A DNA stretch of 43,193 nt from Acidiferrobacteraceae bacterium (GTDB lineage Bacteria; Pseudomonadota; Gammaproteobacteria; Acidiferrobacterales; Sulfurifustaceae). The DNA is taken from NCBI GenBank assembly GCA_021323795.1, contig JAJPKH010000183.1, forward strand, positions 1 through 43,193, given 5' to 3'. Positions 18,258 to 29,293 of this stretch are shown here, one piece after another (the first letter of the stretch is position 1; the number at the start of each line of letters is the position of its first letter). The position numbers were made by a program, and so were the translations under genes. The notes under the pieces were generated by a model. That model saw only the letters and a program-made list of their open reading frames with translations, had not been told where the DNA came from and did not search any database.

Positions 18258-19334
18258 TTGAATCAGATCAACAACGTCAACGTCGCTTCGCAGGAACTGC
18301 TGCCGACGCCGGAGCAAGTCAAGGCGGCGCTGCCGTTGTCCGCGCGTGCGGAACGCACGGTGCTCGCCGGGCGCGAAACCGTGCGGCGCATCCTCGCGCG
18401 CGAGGACGCGCGCCTGTTCGTGGTGCTCGGGCCTTGTTCAATCCATGACGTGCGCGCGGCCAAGGAATACGGCCGGCGCCTGAAGACGCTCGCCGACGAG
18501 GTCGCGGACACGTTGTTTCTCATCATGCGCGTCTACTTCGAGAAGCCGCGAACGACCGTGGGATGGAAGGGTCTTATTAACGATCCGTTTATGGACGATT
18601 CCTTCCATATCGAGAAGGGCCTGCATCTCGCGCGCGAGCTGCTGCTGCATCTCGCCGAGCAAGGCGTACCGGCCGCCACCGAGGCGCTCGACCCGATCAC
18701 GCCGCAATATCTTTCGGACCTCGTGACCTGGTCGGCGATCGGTGCGCGCACGACCGAGTCGCAGACGCATCGGGAAATGGCGAGCGGCCTGTCGATGCCG
18801 GTCGGTTTCAAGAACGGCACCGACGGCAGCCTCGCCGTCGCGATCAATGCGCTCAAGTCCGTGTCGCAGCCGCACCATTTCCTTGGCATCAATCAGGACG
18901 GTCAATGCGCCGTATTTCGCACGCGCGGCAACCCGCATGCGCACATCGTGCTGCGGGGTGGAGGCGAGCGGCCGAACTACGATTCCGTCAGCGTCGCGGT
19001 GTGCGAGCGGGAGCTCGCGCGCCACGGGCTGTCGTCCAACCTCGTTATCGACTGTTCGCATGGAAATTCCAACAAAGATCCGGCGCTGCAACCGCTGGTG
19101 GCGGAAGATTGCGCGCATCAGATCATCGAGGGCAATCGTTCGATCGTCGGCCTGATGCTCGAAAGCAATCTGCACGCCGGCAATCAGCCGATTCCCAAGG
19201 ATCTGTCGCAGCTTCAATACGGCGTGTCCGTGACCGACCCCTGCATCGACTGGCCGACGACGGAAACGTTGATCCGCGCGCTGCGCGGCAAGCTGAAGGA
19301 TGTGCTGCGCACGCGCGAGGGCCGGACGGGTTGA
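18258..19334 (+). CDS. 3-deoxy-7-phosphoheptulonate synthase (class I DAHP synthase)
   Basis: LFVVLGPCSIHD, MRVYFEKPRTTVGWKGLINDPFMDDSF, PVGFKNGTDGSL, IDCSHGNSNKDP; likely TTG start at 18258 (LNQINNVNVAS). Confidence 0.94.
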   Translation: MNQINNVNVASQELLPTPEQVKAALPLSARAERTVLAGRETVRRILAREDARLFVVLGPCSIHDVRAAKEYGRRLKTLADEVADTLFLIMRVYFEKPRTTVGWKGLINDPFMDDSFHIEKGLHLARELLLHLAEQGVPAATEALDPITPQYLSDLVTWSAIGARTTESQTHREMASGLSMPVGFKNGTDGSLAVAINALKSVSQPHHFLGINQDGQCAVFRTRGNPHAHIVLRGGGERPNYDSVSVAVCERELARHGLSSNLVIDCSHGNSNKDPALQPLVAEDCAHQIIEGNRSIVGLMLESNLHAGNQPIPKDLSQLQYGVSVTDPCIDWPTTETLIRALRGKLKDVLRTREGRTG

Positions 19335-19336
19335 GG

Positions 19337-19900
19337 ATGTTCGCGGCGCTGCGCAACACGGATCGTTCATGGGGCGCGCCCGCGAAGTTATTGCACTGGG
19401 TGATCGCGGCGCTGATCTTTAACCAGTTCGTGCTCGGCTGGCTCGCGGTCACTTGGCGGTTGTCGCCGACCAAGATCGAGCTTTATGTCTGGCACAAGTC
19501 GTTCGGAATTCTTATTTTGACGTTGGTGCTGGTGCGCATCGTGTGGCGCTTGCTGAATCGCGCCCCGGCGTTGCCGCCCGATACGCCCCGCGCGGAGCGC
19601 ATCGCCGCCGGCGTCAGTCACGCCCTGCTTTACGTGCTGATGATCGTGATACCGCTGTCCGGCTGGGTCATCAACTCGGCCGGCGGCATCCCGTTCCGGG
19701 TCTTCCGGCTGTTTCCGCTGCCGTCCATCGCCGCCGCCGACAAAGGCGTTGAGGCGATCGCGAAGCAAGTGCATTTCGCTCTTTTCCTCGTGCTGGCGTT
19801 GGTGCTTGCCGTGCACATCGCCGCCGCGCTCCGGCACCACTTCATCAAGCGCAACGACGTGCTGGTACGGATGCTCCCCGGCAAAGGACTAAGACCATGA
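19337..19900 (+). CDS. Cytochrome b561 family protein
   Basis: WGAPAKLLHWVIAALIFNQFVLGWLA, YVWHKSFGILILTLVLVRIVWRLLNRAP, HALLYVLMIVIPLSGWVINSA, LAVHIAAALRHHFIKRNDVLVRMLPG. Confidence 0.92.
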   Translation: MFAALRNTDRSWGAPAKLLHWVIAALIFNQFVLGWLAVTWRLSPTKIELYVWHKSFGILILTLVLVRIVWRLLNRAPALPPDTPRAERIAAGVSHALLYVLMIVIPLSGWVINSAGGIPFRVFRLFPLPSIAAADKGVEAIAKQVHFALFLVLALVLAVHIAAALRHHFIKRNDVLVRMLPGKGLRP

Positions 19901-20457
19901 ACCGCTCCGCTCTGATACTCGGCTCCTCGATCATCGCGCTCACCGCGTCCGCGCACGCCGCGCAATGGAAAATGGACCCGGCCGCCAGCCGCCTCGGGTT
20001 TCGCGCGAGTTATGAAAATGAGGCGGCGCCGGGCGCCTTCAAGCAGTTCGACACACGCCTGCGCTTCGACCCGGCGCGGCCCGCCGACGGCAAGCTCGAT
20101 GTTACGGTACGGCTCGACAGCGTCGATATGAACAGCACCGAGATCAACGACGCGATTCGCGAGCCCGACTGGTTCGATCTCAAGCGCTTTCCGCAGGCGG
20201 AATTCCACAGCCAGGAGATCCGGCAAACGGCGCCCGGCCGCTACGTCGCGCGCGGCACGTTGAGCCTCAAAGGCTCGCAACAGCAAGTCGCGGTGGCGTT
20301 TGTGTGGGACAGCAACGGCAAGACCGCGACGATGGCGGGCGAGGTGACGCTCAACCGCGGCGCCTTCGGCATCGGCACCGGCGAGTGGGCCTCGGGAGAT
20401 ATTATCGGGCTCGATGTGAAGGTGAGCTTCGACGTGCGCTTGCAGCGCGTCGATTGA
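19897..20457 (+). CDS. YceI family periplasmic protein
   Basis: WKMDPAASRLGFRASYENEAAPGAFKQFDTRLRFDP..., VRLDSVDMNSTEINDAIREPDWFDLKRFPQAEF; 4-nt ATGA overlap with cytochrome b561. Confidence 0.92.
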   Translation: MNRSALILGSSIIALTASAHAAQWKMDPAASRLGFRASYENEAAPGAFKQFDTRLRFDPARPADGKLDVTVRLDSVDMNSTEINDAIREPDWFDLKRFPQAEFHSQEIRQTAPGRYVARGTLSLKGSQQQVAVAFVWDSNGKTATMAGEVTLNRGAFGIGTGEWASGDIIGLDVKVSFDVRLQRVD

Positions 20458-20458
20458 G

Positions 20459-21202
20459 ATGCGCGCGCGCCTGATCACGGCGGGCTTGCTGATCGTGCTC
20501 GTCGGGTGCGCGTCGCAGCCGGAAGCAACGATTCCGCCGCGGCAACCGCGCGCGGCGCCCGTGGGATTTCCCGCGGCGCTCTATGCGGAAGCGCACGCCA
20601 ACGGCGAACCGGTTTATCGCATCGAGCCCGAGCGTTCGGAGGTCGTGATCCTGGCGTACCGCGGCGGATCGCTGCGACGGTTCGGGCACGATCACGCCAT
20701 CACCAGCCGGGACGTTAAAGGATACGTGTTGTTGCCCGCCGCGATCGGGTCGGCGCAGGCGGATCTCTACGTGCCGGTCGAATCGTTGCAGGTCGATGAG
20801 CCGGCCAAGCGCGCGCAGGCGGGCTTCGACACGCAGCCGTCGCAGCAGGATATCGACGGCACGCGGCGCAACATGATGGACAAGGTATTGGAAGCGACGC
20901 GTTATCCCTTCGTGGCGCTGCGCGTGACGCCGCAGGCGGGCGAGTTGCCGCGCGTGACGCTGCAAGCGGAGGTGACGTTGCACGGAACCACGCGCACGCT
21001 GCCGGTTACGGTCCGAATCGACACGAGCGGCGAGGACACGCTCGAAGCGTCCGGTCGGTTTGCGCTGAACCAGACGGATTTCGGTATCGTGCCGCTCGCG
21101 CTGCTCGCGGGCGCCTTGCGGGTGGAGGATCGAATCGACATCGAGTTTCATCTCCACGCCGTGCGTGTCCCGCCGGCCGCGTCCTTGCCGCCGCTCGATT
21201 AA
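20459..21202 (+). CDS. YceI-like lipoprotein
   Basis: Lipobox LLIVLVGCASQ; YceI-like YRIEPERSEVVILAYRGGSLRRFGHDHAITSRDVKGYV..., GRFALNQTDFGIVPLALLAGALRVEDRIDIEFHL. Confidence 0.85.
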   Translation: MRARLITAGLLIVLVGCASQPEATIPPRQPRAAPVGFPAALYAEAHANGEPVYRIEPERSEVVILAYRGGSLRRFGHDHAITSRDVKGYVLLPAAIGSAQADLYVPVESLQVDEPAKRAQAGFDTQPSQQDIDGTRRNMMDKVLEATRYPFVALRVTPQAGELPRVTLQAEVTLHGTTRTLPVTVRIDTSGEDTLEASGRFALNQTDFGIVPLALLAGALRVEDRIDIEFHLHAVRVPPAASLPPLD

Positions 21203-21210
21203 CCGCAGCG

Positions 21211-22560
21211 TCACCCGGGTCGGCCGGCCTCTCCGGCGACCGTCTCGCTCGGCGCCGTCGTTGCTTCCGAGAGCACGAGATCGCGCCACGTGCGGCCGGC
21301 GAGCGCTTCCTCCGCGGCCGCGGTCAGCTTTTCCATCACTGCATCGACGACGCCGTCGGGGGGAAGCGGGCCGCGCTCGAGGCCGGTGGAGCGAATCGCG
21401 CGCACGATGTCGCTTAAGGGAACCGTTTCCAGCGGACGAGCCGGCAGGTAGCCGGCCGGATTGTCCCGCGTGCGGACGAGCAAACCGTGCACGCTGTACG
21501 CCGCGAGCAGCTGCTCGATGGCAAGCAGCGGATGGTGGGTTCGCCGCGCGAGCGCTTCGGCGGTCCACGGGGCGCGTCCGCTGTAGTAATGTTCGCCGAT
21601 CAGCCGCGCGATCATCAGGCCCAGCCGTTCCCGCCGGCGGTTGCTGAGCAACATGCTCTGTTCGCGTGACTCGCGCGTGACGCGCTCCGGATGCTGGTGG
21701 TAGTGCGCGATGGCGGCGCCGACGAGCAGGATCAGCCAGGAGAGATACATCCAGATAATAAAGATGATCAGGATGGCGAGGCTCGCGTAAACCGCGCGAT
21801 ATTGACCCGATCCGGCGACGAAAGCGGCGAACGCGAAGCCGGCGGTCTGCCACAGCACGCCCGCCACGGTCGCGCCGACGAGCGCCGAGCGCAGCCGCAC
21901 TTTGGTATTGGGAATGAAGACGTAGACCAGCGCGTAACCGCCGATCACCAGCAGGTACGGAACCGTCTTGGCGGCTACGGTGAGGAAGCCGTGCAGCGGT
22001 TTGAGCCACACGCTCGAGGCGAGCGAGGCGGTGACGCCGAGCGCGGTGAAGAAGAACAACGGCCCGATGACGATGACGGCGAGATAATCGCCGAGGCGGC
22101 GCACGAAACGGCGACCGCGGCGCACGTGCCAAATGCTGTTGAAGGCGAGCTCGACTTTGCGAATCAATGTCGCGCTGGTGTAGAGCAGCAGGCCGAGACC
22201 GACGGTGCCGAGCACGCCCACCCGCATCTTGGACACGAACTGCAGGATCTGATGCGTCAGCTCGACGCCTTTTTGCTCGAGCGGCGCCAGGAAGTTGAGC
22301 AGCGTCGGCTCGAGCAGATTGTGCACGCCGAAGGCCTTGAGCACGGAGAACACGACCGCGAGCAGCGGAACCAGGGCGAGCAGCGACGTGTAGACGAGGC
22401 TCATCGCCTGCAGCCGTAGCTGTCCCTGTACGACGTCGCGGGTGACGACGGCCGCGAGGCGCAGGTAGCGGATCAGCGCCGCGCGGGCGGGCGGCTGGTC
22501 ATACGGGTTGATTTCCCAGACGAAGTGCTCGAGCGTCCGGCGCCATTTGTGGAAGTTCAT
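21211..22560 (-). CDS. YihY/virulence factor BrkB family inner membrane protein
   Basis: QAMSLVYTSLLALVPLLAVVFSVLKAFGV, FIPNTKVRLRSALVGATVAGVLWQTAG, YRAVYASLAILIIFIIWMYLSWLILLVGA. Confidence 0.92.
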   Translation of the reverse strand: MNFHKWRRTLEHFVWEINPYDQPPARAALIRYLRLAAVVTRDVVQGQLRLQAMSLVYTSLLALVPLLAVVFSVLKAFGVHNLLEPTLLNFLAPLEQKGVELTHQILQFVSKMRVGVLGTVGLGLLLYTSATLIRKVELAFNSIWHVRRGRRFVRRLGDYLAVIVIGPLFFFTALGVTASLASSVWLKPLHGFLTVAAKTVPYLLVIGGYALVYVFIPNTKVRLRSALVGATVAGVLWQTAGFAFAAFVAGSGQYRAVYASLAILIIFIIWMYLSWLILLVGAAIAHYHQHPERVTRESREQSMLLSNRRRERLGLMIARLIGEHYYSGRAPWTAEALARRTHHPLLAIEQLLAAYSVHGLLVRTRDNPAGYLPARPLETVPLSDIVRAIRSTGLERGPLPPDGVVDAVMEKLTAAAEEALAGRTWRDLVLSEATTAPSETVAGEAGRPG

Positions 22561-22632
22561 GCAATGAGCATTCTTATGATTCTGTGCTTATCTTAGTACG
22601 TCCGCGCCCCTGTCGTCCGCGGGCCGATTCTG

Positions 22633-22638
22633 TATAAT
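22633..22638 (+). promoter_or_regulatory. Candidate -10 element just upstream of prfC
   Basis: TATAAT ending 13 nt before the ATG at 22652; no convincing -35. Confidence 0.35.
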
Positions 22639-22651
22639 CGCGCGCCTTGCC

Positions 22652-24226
<1,575 letters not shown>

Positions 24227-24290
24227 TATCGCCGTTTCCCGCCATTTCGCTCGCCGCCCGGGCGCCGGCAATTTGACGCCCATTCCCCGT

Positions 24291-24306
24291 TGGCACGCCG
24301 GTTGCT
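24291..24306 (+). promoter_or_regulatory. Sigma-54 (RpoN) promoter, full consensus match
   Basis: TGGCACG-CCGG-TTGCT = TGGCACG-N4-TTGCW; GG-N10-GC spacing exact; 81 nt upstream of the ATG at 24387. Confidence 0.8.
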
Positions 24307-24336
24307 TTATCAGTAGCAACCGGCCGAAGGGCCGGT
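24297..24336 (+). promoter_or_regulatory. Two overlapping, mutually exclusive hairpins at the promoter/5' leader
   Basis: GCCGGTTGCT-TTATCAGT-AGCAACCGGC (24297-24324) and ACCGGCC-GAAG-GGCCGGT (24319-24336), sharing ACCGGC. Confidence 0.7.
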
Positions 24337-24386
24337 CGACATCCGCCCTGACTGGGCTGGAACCGCCCGACCGCAAGGGGAAGCAA

Positions 24387-24944
24387 ATGGAACAGGAAGG
24401 TTTTGCGCCGATTGCCTACGACCAGCCACGATGGTGGTCGCTGTTCCTTGCCGCCGTGTTGCTCCTGGCCGCCGCGCTTTGCGCCACCGCCAAGGCGGAC
24501 GAAATGCATCTGCTCATCAACGGAAAGGCGATTCACCTCAACGAAAAGCCCGGCGTCCACTACAACGAGAGCAACTGGGGCGCGGGATTTCAGTACGACA
24601 TGGCGGACAAGCGCAGCGACTGGGTGCCGTTCGTCGCGGCTTCCGGGTTTCTCGATTCGAACCGCAACGCGTCGTATTACGCCGGCGGCGGCACGCTGCG
24701 CCGCTACTACTTCAATCTCGGCGATACCCGCATGCACGCGGACGTCGGCGGTATCGCGTTCCTCATGACGCGCAAAGGTTTCCGGAACGACCATCCTTTC
24801 TTCGGAGTGCTGCCGGCGTTCTCGCTGGGCGGCGACAAGATCTCCGTCAACATGACGTTCATACCGAAAGTCGATCCCAAGGCGGTACCGCTGTTCTTCT
24901 TCCAGTTGAAGATCAGTTTCGATCTGTTCCAGTCGAGCCGCTAG
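24387..24944 (+). CDS. Secreted, probable outer-membrane beta-barrel protein of unknown function
   Basis: N-terminal hydrophobic segment WWSLFLAAVLLLAAALCATAKA; alternating aromatic/polar strands (NWGAGFQYDM, SYYAGGGTLRRYYFNL, ISVNMTFIPKV), C-terminal FFFQLKISFDLFQSSR. Confidence 0.65.
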   Translation: MEQEGFAPIAYDQPRWWSLFLAAVLLLAAALCATAKADEMHLLINGKAIHLNEKPGVHYNESNWGAGFQYDMADKRSDWVPFVAASGFLDSNRNASYYAGGGTLRRYYFNLGDTRMHADVGGIAFLMTRKGFRNDHPFFGVLPAFSLGGDKISVNMTFIPKVDPKAVPLFFFQLKISFDLFQSSR

Positions 24945-25049
24945 CCCACAGTCCCGCGCACGACGTGCGGGTCATCGCGTCGTCCGCCCTGCGTCGCCGA
25001 GTCATGCCGGGAAGCGCAGCGTCGCGCGGCGAAACGAATACCGGTTTTT

Positions 25050-26126
25050 CTACCGCAACAAGGCGACGCTCTTGATCTGGGCGTACACCGGCATTCCGTT
25101 CTTGAGGCCGAGGTCCGAGGCGGACTTGCGCGTGATGCGGGCGAGCAAGATGGTGTCGCCGACGCGCAAGCGCACGACCACGCGCCCCGGCGCGTCCTCG
25201 GCGATCTCCTCGATCTGCGCCGCCAGCACGTTCTGGGCGCTGGTACGTTCCGGCCGGACCAGTGCCACGCTGACGTCCCGTGCATGGACGCGAAAGCGGG
25301 CTTTCGCGCCCATCGGAGCGGTGTCGCCGATGGCCGCGAGTCGTCCGCCGTTGAATTCGAGATAGGTCAATTGAAAAGCGTCATCGCGCTCCACCACCGT
25401 CGCGTCGATGACCGCGCTCGCGGTATCGCTGCGCGCGAGCGGCAAGTCGAGGCGCGTGAGCATCGCTCCGAGCGCGCCGTGGGCGCGCACGGCGCCGTTC
25501 TCCATCAGCACCATGTAGTCGCACAGCCGCGCGACTTCCTCGGCGGCGTGACTCACGTATAGGGCCGGTATCGACAGCTCCCGGTGCAGTCGCTCGAGGT
25601 ACGGCACGATATCCGCCTTGGCGGCGTCATCGAGTCCGGAGAGCGGCTCATCGAGCAGCAGCAGGCGCGGGCTCGACAACAGCGCGCGCGCGATCGCGAC
25701 GCGCTGGCGCTCGCCGCCCGAGAGGTGCTGCGATCCGCGCGGGAGCAGCGCTTTCAAGCCCAGCCACTCGACCGCCTGCCCGAACTCGATGCGGCGCTCT
25801 TTGGCCGGCGTCCGGTTCAGGCCGTACTCGAGGTTGTCCCGGACGGAAAGATGCGCAAACAAGCTCGCTTCCTGGAACACGTAGCCGATCGCGCGACGAT
25901 GCGCGGGCACGAAGTGCCGGCGCGATTCGTCCTGCCAGCATTCCCCGTCGATACAGACTTTCCCGCGCGGCGCGCGCACCAGCCCGGCGACGCAACGCAG
26001 CACGCTCGTTTTTCCGGAACCGGAAGGGCCAAAGAGCGCGGTGATGCCGCGGCTCGGCGCGGTGAATACGGCATCGAGCGCGAAGCCGCCGAGCGCCGTC
26101 TGCAGGCTCACCTCGATCTTGCTCAC
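25050..26126 (-). CDS. modC: Molybdate ABC transporter ATP-binding protein
   Basis: Walker [15 protein letters not shown], signature [16 protein letters not shown], Walker [14 protein letters not shown]-terminal TOBE domain. Confidence 0.95.
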   Translation of the reverse strand: MSKIEVSLQTALGGFALDAVFTAPSRGITALFGPSGSGKTSVLRCVAGLVRAPRGKVCIDGECWQDESRRHFVPAHRRAIGYVFQEASLFAHLSVRDNLEYGLNRTPAKERRIEFGQAVEWLGLKALLPRGSQHLSGGERQRVAIARALLSSPRLLLLDEPLSGLDDAAKADIVPYLERLHRELSIPALYVSHAAEEVARLCDYMVLMENGAVRAHGALGAMLTRLDLPLARSDTASAVIDATVVERDDAFQLTYLEFNGGRLAAIGDTAPMGAKARFRVHARDVSVALVRPERTSAQNVLAAQIEEIAEDAPGRVVVRLRVGDTILLARITRKSASDLGLKNGMPVYAQIKSVALLR

Positions 26127-26797
26127 CGCAATGGCTCCCAGCGGCGGTTGATCATGAAGAGCACCAGCAGCACGAGAAAGGCGAAGACCACCATGCCGGC
26201 GGATAGCGCGTGCGCATGCACGTACTCCAGCGCTTCCACATGATCATAAATCGCGACCGACAGCACCTTGGTTTTTCCCGGTATCGCACCGCCGATCATG
26301 AGAACGACGCCGAATTCCCCGACGGTGTGAGCGAAACCCAGCACCGTTGCCGTGAGGAGGCCGGGTCGGGCCAGCGGCAGCGCGACCGTGAAGAAACGAT
26401 TCCATGGCGAGGCGCGCAATGTCGCCGCGACTTCGAGCGGGCGTTCGCCGACGGCCTCGAAGGCGTTATAGATCGGCTGTACCACGAACGGCAGCGAATA
26501 AATCACCGAACCGATGACCAGACCGGCGAACGTGAAGGGCAGCGTCCCGAGCGCGAGTGTTTGGGTGAGCCAGCCACCCGGTCCATTGGGCCCGAGAAAC
26601 AGTAATAGATAAAACCCGAGCACGGTGGGCGGCAATACCAGCGGCAGGGCGACGAAAGCGGCGACCGGCTGCTTCAGCCATGAGCGCGTACGCGCGATCC
26701 ACCAGGCGATCGGCGTGCCGACCAGGAGCAGCACCGCGGTGGTGACGGCGGCGAGTTTTATGGTCAGCCAAACGGCGAGCCAGTCCGCTTCACTCAT
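26123..26797 (-). CDS. modB: Molybdate ABC transporter permease
   Basis: [48 protein letters not shown]; overlaps modC start. Confidence 0.95.
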   Translation of the reverse strand: MSEADWLAVWLTIKLAAVTTAVLLLVGTPIAWWIARTRSWLKQPVAAFVALPLVLPPTVLGFYLLLFLGPNGPGGWLTQTLALGTLPFTFAGLVIGSVIYSLPFVVQPIYNAFEAVGERPLEVAATLRASPWNRFFTVALPLARPGLLTATVLGFAHTVGEFGVVLMIGGAIPGKTKVLSVAIYDHVEALEYVHAHALSAGMVVFAFLVLLVLFMINRRWEPLR

Positions 26798-26895
26798 GTC
26801 GACGGCATCCTGCGGTATCGGCGGTCACACGCGAATGAATTTCTCGCAAGGAAAGGCGAAAACAATTGTTATTGGAAGCAGGACCGTTCAGGGCG

Positions 26896-27660
26896 CTAAC
26901 GCGGCGTAGTGTATCCCAGTTCCTCGATAATCGAACGCGCCGGCGGCGAACGCAGGTAGTCGATAAAGGCGCGCGCGGCGGGTGCATCGGCCGCACGCTT
27001 CAGCAATACCGCCTCCTGATGCAACGGAGCGTAAAGTTCCACCGGCACCAGCCAATACGAGCCGACCTGCGCGGCGGGGAGGGCGCGGACCTGCGCCCAT
27101 GCCACGAAGCCGAGTAGCGCGTTGCCGCTGCGCACAAACTGGAACGCCTGGGTGATGTTTTCGCCTTGCACGAGACGCGGCCGCAGGCGTTCCTCGACGC
27201 CGAGCCGCCGCATCACTTGCACGGCGGCCGCGCCATACGGCGCGGTTGTCGGATTGGCGACGGCGAGGTGCGCGAAGTCGCCCTTGCGCAGTATTGCGCC
27301 GTCCTTATCGACGACGCCCGCTCGCGCGCTCCATAAAACCAGGCGGCCGGTCGCATAGATGAACCGGGTGCCGGAAACGGTCAGGCGCTCCGCTTCGAGC
27401 CTGCGCGGGTAGGCGGCGTCGGCGGCGAGCAGTACGTCGAAGGGCGCGCCGTTCTTGATTTGCGCGTAGAGCTTGCCGGTTGCACCGAAGCTCGTGACGA
27501 GCCTGTGGCCCGTGCGGCGCTCGAAGTCGGGGGCCAGGCGGTTTATCGCCTCGGTGAAATTCGCCGCCGCCGCAACGGTAACGTCCGCGGCCGTGGCCGG
27601 GCCGGGTATCAGGAACGGCGCGAGAAGCACGAACAAGAATGGGAGGAATAGGTGCGGCAT
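26896..27660 (-). CDS. modA: Molybdate ABC transporter substrate-binding protein
   Basis: Signal peptide; DVTVAAAANFTEAINRLAPDFERRTGHRLVTSFGATGKLYAQIKNGAPFDVLLAADAAYPRRL. Confidence 0.94.
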   Translation of the reverse strand: MPHLFLPFLFVLLAPFLIPGPATAADVTVAAAANFTEAINRLAPDFERRTGHRLVTSFGATGKLYAQIKNGAPFDVLLAADAAYPRRLEAERLTVSGTRFIYATGRLVLWSARAGVVDKDGAILRKGDFAHLAVANPTTAPYGAAAVQVMRRLGVEERLRPRLVQGENITQAFQFVRSGNALLGFVAWAQVRALPAAQVGSYWLVPVELYAPLHQEAVLLKRAADAPAARAFIDYLRSPPARSIIEELGYTTPR

Positions 27661-27687
27661 AACCGTCTGATTATCTCGGTAGGTAAA

Positions 27688-27726
27688 GCGGTTTCGACCT
27701 GCGGTTCGCGAAAGGGCGGAAACCGC
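27688..27726. repeat. Inverted repeat upstream of modA
   Basis: GCGGTTTC (27688-27695) and GAAACCGC (27719-27726). Confidence 0.5.
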
Positions 27727-27956
27727 CGGTTCATTCTAACCCATGGCCGAAGCAGGGAGGCGACAGCCGACGCGCCGGCGGCCGTACTCGCTTGCCGGCT
27801 CAAAAAGGCGTTGCTACAGTGGCCGCGGCATGGCGTGCTGCCGTGCGCTGATTATTAGGCGCGGGGGTTCATAAAGGTACCGGCGCGTTCATTCAGTATC
27901 GAGGGTCATGATGCGACCGGAATAGATCATCAAGCAGTCGGCGGGGAGAGAATAAA

Positions 27957-29270
27957 ATGGAATCGATGCAAGGATCGTCAGCAAACAATAGCGGTATCCT
28001 CAGGTTGGGCCGGTGGTGGCAACTGATCATCGGCATCGTGTGCATGGCGATGATCGCCAATCTTCAGTACGGTTGGACGCTCTTCGTTAATCCCATCAAC
28101 GACAAGTTCCAGTGGGGCAGGGCCGCGATTCAGGTCGCCTTCACGATCTTCGTGCTCACTGAAACCTGGCTGGTGCCGGTCGAAGGTTATCTGGTCGACA
28201 AATTCGGTCCGCGCATTGTTACTCTCATCGGTGGAGTGCTGGTCGGCATTTCCTGGACCATGAACGCCTATGCCGACTCGCTGACGCTGCTGTACATCTC
28301 CGCCGCGATCGGCGGCACCGGCGCGGGCGCGGTGTACGGCACGTGCGTCGGCAATGCGCTCAAGTGGTTTCCCGACCGCCGCGGGTTGGCCGCCGGGTTG
28401 ACCGCGATGGGGTTCGGCGCCGGCTCCGCGCTCACCGTGATTCCGATCGCCTCGATGATCAAGGGCAGCGGTTACGAGGCGACGTTCCTGTATTTCGGTA
28501 TCGGCCAGGGCGTGGTCGTGTTCCTGCTCGGCTGGCTGCTGCGCGCCCCGACCGAGGGCGAACTGCGCGCCGTGCCGAAGACGAGTCTCATCGCCGCGTC
28601 GAAAGTGCCGAACCACACGCCCACCCAGATGGTTAAGACACCGGTCTTTTGGGTCATGTATCTCATGTTCGTCATGATGGCGGCCGGCGGCCTGATGGCG
28701 ACCGCGCAACTCGCGCCGATTGCGAAGGATTTCCAGATCGCGGATATCCCCGTGAGCCTGATGGGCCTGACGCTGCCCGCGCTCACTTTCGCACTCTCGA
28801 TCGATCGGGTGTTGAACGGCGTGACGCGCCCGTTTTTCGGCTGGGTCTCGGACTGGCTCGGGCGCGAGAACACGATGTTCGTCGCGTTCTTCCTGGAAGG
28901 CGTCGGTATCATCGCGCTCAGCCACTTCGGGCGGGACCCGGTCGCGTTCGTGTTGCTGACCGGCCTCGTGTTCTTCGCGTGGGGCGAAATCTACAGCCTG
29001 TTCCCGTCCACCTGCGGCGATACCTACGGGTCGCGCTACGCCACGGCGAACGCCGGGCTGCTCTACACGGCGAAAGGCACGGCGTCGCTGCTCGTGCCGT
29101 TCACGAGCATACTCGCCGCGAGCGGCGGCTGGCATACCGTGTTCTACGCGGCGGCGGCATTGAACATCGTCGCCGCGGTGATGGCGCTGGCGGTGTTGAA
29201 ACCCCTGCGCCAGCGCATGTTGGGCGCGCCCGAGGTGGAAGCGAGCGCTATCGGAGTCGCCGCCGAGTAA
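27957..29270 (+). CDS. MFS transporter, oxalate/formate antiporter (OxlT)-like
   Basis: 12-TM; LGRWWQLIIGIVCMAMIANLQYGWTLFVNPINDKFQWGRAAIQVAFTIFVLTETWLVPVEGYLVDKFGPR. Confidence 0.87.
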   Translation: MESMQGSSANNSGILRLGRWWQLIIGIVCMAMIANLQYGWTLFVNPINDKFQWGRAAIQVAFTIFVLTETWLVPVEGYLVDKFGPRIVTLIGGVLVGISWTMNAYADSLTLLYISAAIGGTGAGAVYGTCVGNALKWFPDRRGLAAGLTAMGFGAGSALTVIPIASMIKGSGYEATFLYFGIGQGVVVFLLGWLLRAPTEGELRAVPKTSLIAASKVPNHTPTQMVKTPVFWVMYLMFVMMAAGGLMATAQLAPIAKDFQIADIPVSLMGLTLPALTFALSIDRVLNGVTRPFFGWVSDWLGRENTMFVAFFLEGVGIIALSHFGRDPVAFVLLTGLVFFAWGEIYSLFPSTCGDTYGSRYATANAGLLYTAKGTASLLVPFTSILAASGGWHTVFYAAAALNIVAAVMALAVLKPLRQRMLGAPEVEASAIGVAAE

Positions 29271-29293
29271 GAAGCGTTGTCTCGGGTTCGCGC

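Noticed and set aside
20402-22132. 576-aa minus-strand ORF spanning YceI-like and BrkB genes
   Set aside because: Out of frame with BrkB and antisense to YceI; Arg-rich, no domain.
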